A model generated the notes under the pieces. The model was not told the DNA's origin, ran no database searches, and worked only from the letters and a program-made list of their open reading frames with translations. From contig WHUZ01000029.1 in NCBI GenBank assembly GCA_015179045.1, positions 1 through 64,000 on the forward strand: a DNA stretch of 64,000 bases, in the 5' to 3' direction. Source of the stretch: Kalaharituber pfeilii. Its lineage: Eukaryota > Ascomycota > Pezizomycetes > Pezizales > Pezizaceae. Every line of letters starts with the position of its first letter. Within the stretch, counting starts at the first letter, position 1. This document shows, piece by piece, positions 12,961 to 22,909 of this stretch. The position numbers were made by a program, and so were the translations under genes.

Positions 12961-13486
12961 TAATCACGCCACAGACAATGAGATTTCCTGCGACCATTTG
13001 CTGGGTGCTGCTTTCTCGGGCTCGAAGGCTGAGACTGTATTCCAAACCAGCTGCAAAGCAGGAACGGCTAGGCATGGATGGTTCGTGGTTAAGATGACAG
13101 GATTAGGGTAGAATATCATAGAGCGGGCAGGCCGTCCGGCTGGGGGAGGGGGGGGGGGGGGGGTGGAAGACCGGGGTGAGCGTGCGCCGGTGTCGGGGCT
13201 AGACAGGCCACATCCGGAGTTTTGCACGAGGGAGGGTGGTGGGGGGGGGGGGGGGCGACAGTGCTGTGGCAGGCATCCTGGGCCTGTGACTCGAGGACGA
13301 GCAGCTAGCGCGCATCGGGCCTAGCCGCGTCGCTGGAGGGGGCGGGCAGCGAGGTGTTGCGGCAGACCTGGTGCCCCTCGAGCCTGGGCCTGCCTTGCCG
13401 GCCTGCTTGGGCTAGTCTGGCAGCCAGACGATGGTTGGGCGCTGGGCGCCGGCCCCGTTATCCAACAGCGCGACGCACCCGGCCAG

Positions 13487-13518
<32 letters not shown>

Positions 13519-14942
13519 CGCTGCCGCTGCCGCTGCTCACGCTCGCGCTCCCACCCAGGCACCCCCCGTCGCGCTGTCTGTGCTGGGTGCTTGTCTGCTG
13601 CTGGCTCTGGCCTCAAGGCGCCCTCCTTTTCGTGCCATCACACACCCTCCCCCCCCCCCCGCCCTCCCTCCTCCTCGCCCCTCCCCCAATTTTCGTGTCG
13701 CACCCCCCCCCCCTCCATCCCCTCCACCCCTCCCACCCCACCCGCATAGTTCCTGCCTCCCGGCTCTCATGGTGCCGTCCCGTGTTCTTGCTTGGAGTCG
13801 AGTCCCACCCCACCCATTTTCCCTTTTCTTTGACTGACCGGCTCCCCCTTCGCCCTCTAAGCCCCCATGGCGACTATATTCCTCCCGAAGCCAACTTCCA
13901 CCACCCCCTCTGCTCAGCAAATCTGCCCTCCATGTTCCCCCTTCCTCTGTCTTCAGTCCCCTCGCTCCCTCTCCCTTCGTTCACTCGAGCGATCCCTCGA
14001 CACCACTGCAAACGATCTCGCGAGCATGGCGGCCTCCTCCAGACTGCCTCTGGAACGCAGAACATGTCCCCACGCTGCCAGCAGCGCCCGTCTTCGCCCC
14101 CCCCCCCCCCCCCTTCCCCCCCCCGTCGAACCTGCGCATGCCTATTATGTACTCTCGTAGGGGAAAGAGGCCCATAGCTACATAGCCAGCGTAAGTAATT
14201 TTTGGCCAGAGGGGAGTTTCTTAGTACCCCTTCCTATTGCGGCTTAGCCTGCTCCGGTCGTCTCTCCTCTCACTTCCTCTCGCTCCCCCTTCCCCAATCC
14301 CCATTTCCCACCCCTTCCACCGGCTCTTGTCCTCTGTCTGCCTGTACGTTCATTCACCATCGTCGAGCACCAACCCCCTCCTTCCATATCACAACCTCGT
14401 CCCATTCCTCAACTCACAACTCGGGCGCAGTCAACACCGCTCACACGCTACCTTTCTTAGTCACCGTACTCCTCCCGGAAACCAACACTGGTTCTGTCGT
14501 CAACCTCTACGCCATCCGAGTGAACACCGCTTGCCTTCGTCAGCATCCGAATTCGAGTCGCTTGTTAAATTAATCGACCTCAATCCTGAACTCATAACTG
14601 ACATCTCTTCACTCCTCCGGTCATTCCACATCAACAAAATTATTCTCGACGGGTCTTTTTGTTTGGTGAGAAAAGGTTAGCCACTTTCCGCCCCTCTCTC
14701 TGCCGGCACAAAGTGTTCCCAGCGTCCTTTGAGGAATCTTGTCCTGTTATCTACCCCTTTTACCCTGCCACTTGTATTAAGGACGCAACCCACCCTCGCT
14801 GACTCGAAGACTTCCTCCTTAGATTTGTCCTGAAACTTCACCCTCTTTCTCAACACGTTCAGTCTCCGCTATGAGGTTACGAGTATTTAGCTGTTAAAGA
14901 AGATAATATCGAAGAAGCCGATATAGGCCTTTGCCAAAGATA
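12960..14942 (+). promoter_or_regulatory. GC-rich, C/G-tract-rich promoter and leader of SET3
   Basis: This 2-kb stretch differs sharply from the AT-rich DNA around it. It carries G runs at about 13143-13162 and 13241-13255, a CTG run at 13494-13520, C runs near 13649, 13706 and 14097-14111, and long pyrimidine-rich stretches up to about 14330. The overlapping low-complexity open frames in all six frames are composition artefacts. Its position directly before the SET3 start codon suggests promoter plus 5' UTR. G-rich runs on the minus strand could form quadruplexes; that is inference. Confidence 0.5.
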
Positions 14943-17807
14943 ATGATTGGTAATCCTTCCGTGTATTCGACAACTGTGTCTTCGCCACATTCTTTTCCCC
15001 ATTTATCCGCCGACCATCATAAGACTGAGGAATCGTCTGAAATCCGGTGCATATGTGGATTTACACACGATGATGGATTTACCATTGCTTGTGATCAGTG
15101 TGATACCTGGCAACACGGATTTTGTGTCGACATTGCCGAAGATGAAGTTCCGGATAGATACGAGTGCCCTAGTTGTTTACCACGTCCCTTGGACGTTAGA
15201 AAGGCAACCGAGTATCAAAAGAATAGACAGGATCGCGAAGAAAAATCACGTCGTAAAAAGCCCAAAGCAAGTACAACAAATGCATCTCGGAGAAAGGACG
15301 TCTCGAATCTCGCTGTACACAATAATGGACCTGGGCCACCTCTGGTGCAAGATCGAGTAGGTGGTTCCGTAAAGCCACCGACTCCAAAAGAGACGCAGCC
15401 GTCGCGCAAAAGAGGCAATAACCGTGCAGCTGCGCCTGCCAATCCTCCTATCATCAACAGTTATTTTCCAGAGCCCACTAATGGCGCGTTTACTCACTCT
15501 GTTGGCTTGCTCACCCCAAATGCCCCAAGCCCTACGCAGACGGTTGGAACTGATCGTAATGTCGATGGTGATAGCGATACAGACATGGAAAAGTCTAATC
15601 AAACATTCATGTACGATTTTACGGATATAACGAACAAAAAAGACCATTATGCCAACAAGGAAGTTCAGATGTTTGTGGAGGCGATGGCAAGCTCAGTGCC
15701 GGATGAAAGACGTTTTAGCAGCGAGGACATCCCAGCTAGGTTACCTGGAGTATCTGTGAAACCTGCCTTCAATTCAAGCTCATATTCACAGTCACAGCGT
15801 TTTATTATTACGCTTGACACAGCTTGCCGGGAAGGGCAATTAGTTGCCATTTGCAAAGGGGATATTGTTTTCGAGCAGTCATACAAGCATGATGGCATCA
15901 ATCAGTACTCTATTTTAAGACACCCCAAACCCCATGTCTTTTTCCATCCTCCCACGCATATCTGCATTGACTCCAGGATACATGGCTCAATTGCCAGGTT
16001 TGCCAAACGCAGCTGCCGGCCAAATACCATTCTAGACACTCTCGTCGTTGATGGTTCAGAAGTCATGTTTGGCCTTTTTGCAGCGAAGCCGCTTGAAGCC
16101 AATGCTGTGTTGACGATCGAATGGGAGTGGAGTGGCTCGCAGGCAATACAGCGCCTTGTTAATGGTACGGAATTAGACCAACTGGACAATGAAGATTATC
16201 AGGATGCTCTCAATTGGGTTAATCAGTTAGTCTCAGACATTGGCGACTGTGCCTGCGTGGACAAGGAAGAGTGTCTTTTTACTAAAATGAGGGTGAAAAG
16301 AGAATCATCTACCCCAAAGCTGTTTCCCACCAATTCGCGGACGAGACGGGGGTCTCGTGCAATACAAGAATATTCAAGTACTCCTGCATCTGATCATTTT
16401 AGCCCAGAGCGTCAACTCGGCTCGGACCGGGAAGATGGCCATACCTCTCGCAAGTCGTCTCGAAGTAGAGACCTTTCACCATCGACACTTGTTCATGAAG
16501 AGATGAGCGGGCGGGAAGCACGAAAAATGCAAGATATTATATCTCGCATTGAGAAATTCGAGCAAAAAGAGCCAGTTTTGAACAAAAGGCGAAAGCGGAA
16601 TAATACCGTGAGTGCAGCAACCATTGCTACTGGAGAAGCATCAGTGAAGGTTGAGGTGGGGCGAAAGAACAGAAATTTTTCCACAGCCTTTTCTTCCCCA
16701 TCCGCAATTCCTTCAAAATCTGTCGATGTTAAGCCACTTCATATACCTTCTAGAGAATCTTCAGATTCGCTCTCTGCAAGCTCCGATGATTGCAAAGTGG
16801 ACTACACTCAGATGCAGCCGCCTCCACCGCCAATCAAGCGCATCAAGAAGCCGGATTATGTTGATTCAGCTATGCAAACGGACGATTGTGAGGGTGCTTG
16901 GTGGTGTCCGCCGCCCCAAGAAATGAAGCCTCGGCATTCACATATTTCTTTGAAGGAGAGGCTAAGACAAAGTATGCTACGGGAGCAAGAGAACGCTGCT
17001 GTGGAAATGGAGTCGAAAAAAAGAAAACAAAGCGAAATGTCCGATGGATGTCCGAGCCCCACGACAACATGCAAGGAACAGAAAGTAGTCAAGGGGTCGG
17101 ACGTCAAGTCAGTAACTCCTAATTCCCCTTTTCCGACGACTACAACCGATATTCCTCTGGAAAACAAACATGCCGAATTTGTAAGCACGCCGCCGCAGTC
17201 TCAACTTGAAACACCTTTGCCTAGTGCGTGTAAGGCAGAAAAGAACCATTCCATTGAACCTATAGAATCACGCGCTAAAGGGCCAGCACTTGCGGATATT
17301 TTTGCCGATTCGCCTCCCTCATCTACTCCAGCTGGAGAGCACATTGTGGACGTTAAGCGGACTCCTCCCATATCTCCACGAACAACGACAGTAGATGAGC
17401 CTCATACTCCAGTTTCCGGCTGCAGTTTTGGTTTGCATGTTCAGTTGCCCACTGGACCACTGTTCCCTACCGCTCCTGCAACTCCCTCTCCATTACCTCC
17501 ATTGACGACATCACCAGCACCTCAAACACCTGGTGCTCAAGCTCAATCCCCTCTGACTCTATCTGCAACTGCACTTAACTTTCCTCCAAACTTGGGGGCA
17601 AACTGTAACGGCTCTTTGCTGAGTCCAGTTTCCGCTCCCGCGAAGACCAAGAAGCTAAGTTTGAGCGAATATGGCAATCGGCGTAAGAAGGTAGACCACT
17701 CTGGTGATAGGGACAAGAAAATGGCAATGTCTGTTCTTTCTGAGGAAAGCCATGGACATGGAACTGGGCCGACTGATGCATCGTCTCCGCCAACTTCCTC
17801 CTCATAA
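14943..17807 (+). CDS. SET3: PHD finger and SET domain protein, Set3-type subunit of a histone deacetylase complex
   Basis: Single-exon gene of 954 codons from the first in-frame ATG at 14943; a TAA at 14904 closes the frame upstream. A PHD finger lies near residues 36-80: CICGFTHDDGFTIACDQC, then WQHGFC and CPSC. A SET domain lies near 270-410, with DTACREGQLVAICKG, HICIDSRIHGSIARFAKRSC and an ending ..AVLTIEWEW. In this family the PHD binds H3K4me2/3 and the SET domain is thought not to be catalytic; the protein scaffolds a Hos2/Snt1-type deacetylase complex in the nucleus. The C-terminal half is a disordered Ser/Pro-rich region with several basic patches (NKRRKRNN, IKRIKKPD). Family assignment is firm from the PHD-SET order; naming as SET3 is by architecture. 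Confidence 0.9.
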   Translation: MIGNPSVYSTTVSSPHSFPHLSADHHKTEESSEIRCICGFTHDDGFTIACDQCDTWQHGFCVDIAEDEVPDRYECPSCLPRPLDVRKATEYQKNRQDREEKSRRKKPKASTTNASRRKDVSNLAVHNNGPGPPLVQDRVGGSVKPPTPKETQPSRKRGNNRAAAPANPPIINSYFPEPTNGAFTHSVGLLTPNAPSPTQTVGTDRNVDGDSDTDMEKSNQTFMYDFTDITNKKDHYANKEVQMFVEAMASSVPDERRFSSEDIPARLPGVSVKPAFNSSSYSQSQRFIITLDTACREGQLVAICKGDIVFEQSYKHDGINQYSILRHPKPHVFFHPPTHICIDSRIHGSIARFAKRSCRPNTILDTLVVDGSEVMFGLFAAKPLEANAVLTIEWEWSGSQAIQRLVNGTELDQLDNEDYQDALNWVNQLVSDIGDCACVDKEECLFTKMRVKRESSTPKLFPTNSRTRRGSRAIQEYSSTPASDHFSPERQLGSDREDGHTSRKSSRSRDLSPSTLVHEEMSGREARKMQDIISRIEKFEQKEPVLNKRRKRNNTVSAATIATGEASVKVEVGRKNRNFSTAFSSPSAIPSKSVDVKPLHIPSRESSDSLSASSDDCKVDYTQMQPPPPPIKRIKKPDYVDSAMQTDDCEGAWWCPPPQEMKPRHSHISLKERLRQSMLREQENAAVEMESKKRKQSEMSDGCPSPTTTCKEQKVVKGSDVKSVTPNSPFPTTTTDIPLENKHAEFVSTPPQSQLETPLPSACKAEKNHSIEPIESRAKGPALADIFADSPPSSTPAGEHIVDVKRTPPISPRTTTVDEPHTPVSGCSFGLHVQLPTGPLFPTAPATPSPLPPLTTSPAPQTPGAQAQSPLTLSATALNFPPNLGANCNGSLLSPVSAPAKTKKLSLSEYGNRRKKVDHSGDRDKKMAMSVLSEESHGHGTGPTDASSPPTSSS

Positions 17808-19603
17808 ACGGGGGTAAAATTCCTTGCGATAGAGTTCCTTCGTTATGGGGGCGTTCTTCGGTTTTGTTCTTTTTTCCTTTTGAAGTTTCTGTGCTTTTAT
17901 TTTTCCTTCAACATTTGGGTGGCAATCTCTCTAAATGGCATCGCACTTTTTTGCAGCCCTTGTCTTCTTTCCTCTTCTTTCTTAAGTCCTACATTTCTCT
18001 TTCCTTTTTTGGTTTTGCCGGATTTCTCATACTTTCTTCTCTTGAATTATAGGGTCAGGCCGCGTTTCTTCTTTTTTTTTTTTTTTTCCTATTGTATTAC
18101 GATTTTTCTGGATTCAGCTGATTTTCGGATGGAGTTTTATGTTCGTTTCCTAAGGATGGGGCTGTGAGCTAAGACTTTTTTTTTTTCCTTTCTTTTCCTT
18201 TTTTTTCTCCCCTCTCTTTTCTTCCCACTCTGGCCCATTACTTCCTATCCCCCTACCTCTATTTTTGTTGGGGGTTTGAACGCCATTGACTTCATCATCG
18301 ACAGCCGTTTTTCCAGCGTTACGGAGTTCCTGATACAAGTTTCCAGTTAGCTGCTGGTGATCGCTACGTACTTGCCTTTCCGAAAAGCATTCGCTCTGCT
18401 CGCATGCGTGTGCGCATGTTTGTGTTTCGTCTCTGCAGCTGGTGTCTGAGTTATGCGTTTGTGTTTTGCCCCGCATCGTGGCATGGAATGGGCATGAACA
18501 TCTCATGGCATTGGCATGTATAGTAGTTTATTTATTCTTGCTGTTTTGGGATCCCTTTCTGCTTTTATATTGATTTGTTATTTCCTATATAATCCTTATT
18601 TTCTGTCTCTGGCAAGTTAGGTCAGGTTAGCTATATAAGGGAATGGATGGTTTGGTTTGGAAGTTATGGCTGTGTATAGGGTATTGAGTTATGGTTGGCT
18701 GGCTGATTGGTTGACTGGTCGCTTTATTGATGGAATAAGCTGGGACGGAAATTTAAAAAGACTGTCATGTCGTTATGGGATATGCTAGATAATGAATGCA
18801 TTTACCTCCATGGACCACCCAACCCACTTGTTGATTGGCTTGGTAAAAAAAAGAATAAAGACGCAGCTAAGAATAAAATACTGGTTCGTAAACAAAAAAA
18901 AAAGAAAAAGAAAAGCAGCCAAAGAGAACAGGATTATATATAACAGGAAACGAGCACCTAGGCTTGTGTTGTGTTGTTTTTTTGTGTCAACATCCCCATA
19001 CTTGTATCACCTATCGCACCTATCGCACCTATTCCGCCTCCATCCACTGTTACACGAAGTTGTTCTGATTCATTCTTCCAGTCCAATAAAAGCCTCACTC
19101 GAAGGGTCCATATTTATGCCACTTTAATTTTTTCCACTATCCTTTGCTCCCTATCCGCCACAAATGACCCTGCCAGCTCAAATTACGCCCCTTACAGGCA
19201 CCATCGCTAGGGTAACCAGCTCTCCTACTATTCTGATCAATCGCACAAGTATCAATATTCCCCAAGTAATCACAGTAAAATACCATATGCCCACTGTAAT
19301 CTGCAGCGCAAACGGCAGTTCATAGAACTCCGGCGGGGCATGCAGTGTGAAAATAGGGTTGAGAAACGATGACAGAGTTAGCCAAATATGTTGGATGGGC
19401 GGTGGGATAGTTATTTCCCAACAAGATGGGAAGAAAGATGAGTGTAGAATGATGCCCAATGTGAAAATAGATTGACAGGCGCAGTGGATTCATCAGTAGT
19501 GTCAATCGAATGAGTCGAGTAATCCTCTGCTTTCCAGTCCTGCATATTCCAATTAGACTGAAGGTTTTCTGATTCTAATTCTCCTTGACACCGCTACCTC
19601 TGA
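17808..19603. other. 3' flanks of two convergent genes
   Basis: T-rich DNA with long pyrimidine runs (18072-18089, 18174-18210) follows SET3, and the minus-strand gene at 19604 ends at the other side. No gene is seen. Open frames here are runs of F, S and L from T/C-rich DNA. Confidence 0.5.
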
Positions 19604-21248
19604 CTAAGCTTCCGTGTATCCAGCGTCGTACTCGGTGATATCACTGTCTGTGCTATCTAGTTCAGGCAAATTCAAATTCTGGTGGGATCTCGCCCGCAGT
19701 AGGGGAATGCCCTCCTTGTCTGTCAATGGGGGCAACCCTGCTCTTGCTCGCCTATACTCTGCCAATTGCCTTGGATTGATAATAGGCATTTTTTCAAGAA
19801 ACATCAAATCTTGCTGTCCTGAATTAGATTGCCTACGTTCACCGCCATAGTCAATCCTCGTGAGATTGTGGTTTGGGATGACTGTGTTTGCAGCAACACT
19901 TGTAGCGATGTTGGCTTCTTTCGCAACAAGAGGCTTTTTTTTGGTTGGAAAAACTCGAGTTTTCTTGTCCATCCCGTCTGACAAACCCATTGGAATGGCG
20001 CCTTCCCCCCTCATAGTGGAAGTAGATGTGGATATGGGTTGTTCCCGGGCCTTGCTCTGTCGGTGGTCCTTGTTCGATGCAGATTGCAGGGGCCTCCTGC
20101 TGCCCTTCTCCTTGACATCGGGAGTCGTTTGATGCTGCAGTGGAGCAAGATCCGAAATTGACAGTGGGTACGGAGGCCAGGTAACGGTAGTAGCTTTCCG
20201 GAGCGGTGTCTGTAGATGACGGTCTTGCAGGGAGCTGGAACGGGCACCTATGTGCCTCCTTTTGTGTTTCCTGTGTTCCTGCCCCAACTGCTGCTCCTGG
20301 CCGCCATCCAGGACTAAAAAAGACTCCCGTTTAGAACTAACTACCCCCTTTTCATTTTCCGATAAATGATGCATCGTAGGGACTTTTCTATAACAAGGTA
20401 CAGAAAGGTTCTGCGCAACATCGGCTGCGGCCGCTTCCCTTGCTCGTTCATAGGCATCGATTTCCTCAGCAGTTGCCCCTGGAAATGAGAATGGAGAAGG
20501 TTCATGTACCGAGGGCATTGGAATAAGGCCTTCAAGCACTGGGATAGCATTTAAATTTGGGGTAGATACTGCCGGTAACCTCTGATGTGGATACGGTGGA
20601 GAGGGCGGAAGCCCGCCAGACATCTTTGCCTTCAATATGCTTCGCCCCTTAGACGATGGCCCATCGGAGTACTTCGGTATATTCAATTCGGTTTGATTCC
20701 TTGACAATAATCCAGTAAATGGGTTTGCATGTCGAACTGTGAGCCGGTCAGTAGGGCTAATTGGCCTTTTTTTTTGATTTCTCTTTATCACCATGAGGTC
20801 CATTTTGGTTAAAATCTTTGATCTTGAAACCATTTCTAAAGCCTTTTGACTTGTGTGAACCAGTTTCCTCATCCCCAAGATGATTTTTGGTCTTCCTCTC
20901 CGCCCAATTCCCAGAAGTATCAAAATATCCCCCAGTATTTGGTGCATGCTCCCATTGCTGCTGTCCTTCCTTCCGATGGTTGGCTGCCTTTTGAGCAGCT
21001 CGTTTAGCAGCTTGTCTTTGGGTCCTCGGTTTTCGAGTGTCAAGTTGGAAAACTTTGGCCACCCCATCAGTACTCATTATCCCGGGCAGGATCTCGATAG
21101 GAGTAAGAGGGACATAGGTTGGCTTCCCAAAGTTGAGCAACGTATCCAAAATAGACTGCCTTTTGGACGGGGTAGGGGGTGGAGCAGGGTTCAAGCCTTT
21201 GGGAGCAGCTGGTGTAGTCATCTTCGGCTGCTCTCGTTCTTCGTGCAT
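19604..21248 (-). CDS. Unrecognised basic, low-complexity fungal protein; frame broken at a T9 tract
   Basis: From ATG at 21248 the frame runs through a Pro-rich N-terminus with TPSKRQSILDTLLNFGKPTY and a highly basic KPRTQRQAAKRAAQKAANHRK stretch, and stops shortly after 20776. The other frame continues without a break to 19604 and ends in LPELDSTDSDITEYDAGYTEA. The two frames meet at a T9 run on the plus strand (20767-20775, A9 in the mRNA), and a one-base change in that run would join them into about 545 residues. I do not recognise a domain. Repeated motifs are absent; the sequence is rich in P, S, R and K and looks disordered. It is divergently arranged with the LysM gene. A real gene is likely because both frames stay open over long distances and meet exactly at the homopolymer. 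Confidence 0.7.
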
Positions 21249-22909
21249 AATGTCCCTTCAGTCTCTTTTCCTCCCCAGTGATTTATCTCGGTGGGTCACC
21301 GCAGGGGACCATTCCTGCTGCCTTGGTTGAACAACAAAATGGGCCAGTAGAGCTATCGTGAGGAATGTTGGAGAAGGAATGTAGGATGCATGCAGGAAGC
21401 TTTTAAACTGCAAAAGGCCTTCTGGGAGGGGGAACTACCTAGTCATCATTAAAGCCCTTCCCTAATCATGCAAGGAGACGACTCAACTCTCTTTCCTGTC
21501 TGGAAGAGGACCATGTTGGGGACATGCTGTTAAGGAAAGCGGGGGGGACGTTTTGGGAGGCGGACGCACCGCATTCAGTGGACTCTGCTGTATTCTCCTT
21601 TGCTAGCCGAATGCAGTCATCCGGCCATTGGAGGGACGGAAGGGAGGCATGTATACAAACTGCTAGCACCTATTTATACTTGACAACTGTCGAGACGGGG
21701 GGCAGGAAGTGTCCAAAGTAGTCTCTAGCTTCTGAAACTCTTGGGGCCCATTCTCGCAAGGAAGATTGAAGTTTTTGAAGGGGGCCCTAAGGAGACTGAG
21801 GGACGACAGATATGTATATGTGGCGTGTATGGTAAAACATGCCGTAATTCAGGAAGCAACAAGCAAGCAGACATGGAGTCCTCAACGGTCTGAAGAGTGG
21901 AAGATTTTTTTGGGGGGGGCATGTCATATGATATGTCACGGGGCCATCGAACGTTGGGTGGGCTGGGGTCTTGATCGCATGTGCCCACGGGGGGGGGTTA
22001 GTACTAGCTCTGTGTAAGTTGGAGGGGCACCTGTTCTGCATTGAGAATGTTTATGAGATGTACTTACTGTATTGACGTGCTGGTCTGCACTGGAGAATAT
22101 TGATGAGATGTACGGTATGTATTTGCAACGATGCCGGCATTGAAAGGCAGCGTATGATACAGCGCCCTTGCCACTTTGGCCGAGTATTCATGCTCTAACA
22201 GTGAATGTGTGCTGCCCCTCACGTCCCTCCTCCCACGAAGCAAGCGCGTAGTGTGGAGCAGCTTAGTCAGCCACTAAGCGGTAGTCTGGATGGAGGTGGA
22301 GGTGCAAGTAGGGCAGTCTCGGCGGGCTGGCTGCGGTCAGGCAAGCTTAGCACAGCGCATGTGTGTGCAAGTAGAGCAGTCAGCGTGTGGTTACGAGACT
22401 AAGAGTACAGTAACTGTAGAGTACGTACTGTACAGTACGTACTGTACAGTCTCGTAACCAGTGACTGCGTACTGTACTCACATGCAGCGCATGCAATGCG
22501 AAGGAGACTCCAGCGGCCCCGTAAGCCATGTCAGAGGGCCCTGTCCAAGCTGGTCGCAGCCAGGCAAGAGCGATCAAAAACGCAGCATACAGCACCCCCC
22601 CCCTCCTCACATCGTCGGTGTACAGTATTTGGATAAATCTTCCCCGTTCCTGGTCTCTTGTTGATGTGTGTTTCGGTTAACGTATACGTAATCCAAAACA
22701 TACTGTCACTCTCTCTGCGCACCCGTACGTGCAGTTTGAGGAAGAACGGCCCCCCAAAGAAGTGAAGTCGTTGCAGACCTGTACCTATCCCTCGCTCCCC
22801 TCCCAGACACACAGCCCTCCCCAACAACTTGCATCTCTCCACTCAGCATCACATCCAAAAAGCCATATCGGCTGTGTTGCTGCATCAATCGTGGGGTGGT
22901 TCAAATAAG
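21249..22909. promoter_or_regulatory. Divergent intergenic region (promoters of the 19.6-kb gene and the LysM gene)
   Basis: 1.66 kb between two outward-pointing start codons, so it must hold both promoters. It contains a 73-bp foldback at 22388-22460 and short G runs (21539-21546, 21914-21920, 21990-21997). No coding region is supported. Confidence 0.5.
22388..22460. mobile_element. 73-bp foldback / miniature inverted-repeat element
   Basis: The ends are the 13-bp inverted pair TGGTTACGAGACT and AGTCTCGTAACCA. The interior is itself palindromic (GTACGTACTGTACAGTACGTAC). A 3-bp GTG directly repeats on both flanks. The end motif CTGGTTACGAGAC also occurs alone at about 53308 and, changed at the last bases, at 45284, which suggests a dispersed family. 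Confidence 0.55.

Noticed and set aside
13354..14177. Overlapping open frames of 85-248 codons on both strands
   Set aside because: All are runs of P, S, L, G or R from C- and G-tract DNA, overlap in up to four frames and lack any family motif. They are composition artefacts in the SET3 leader.
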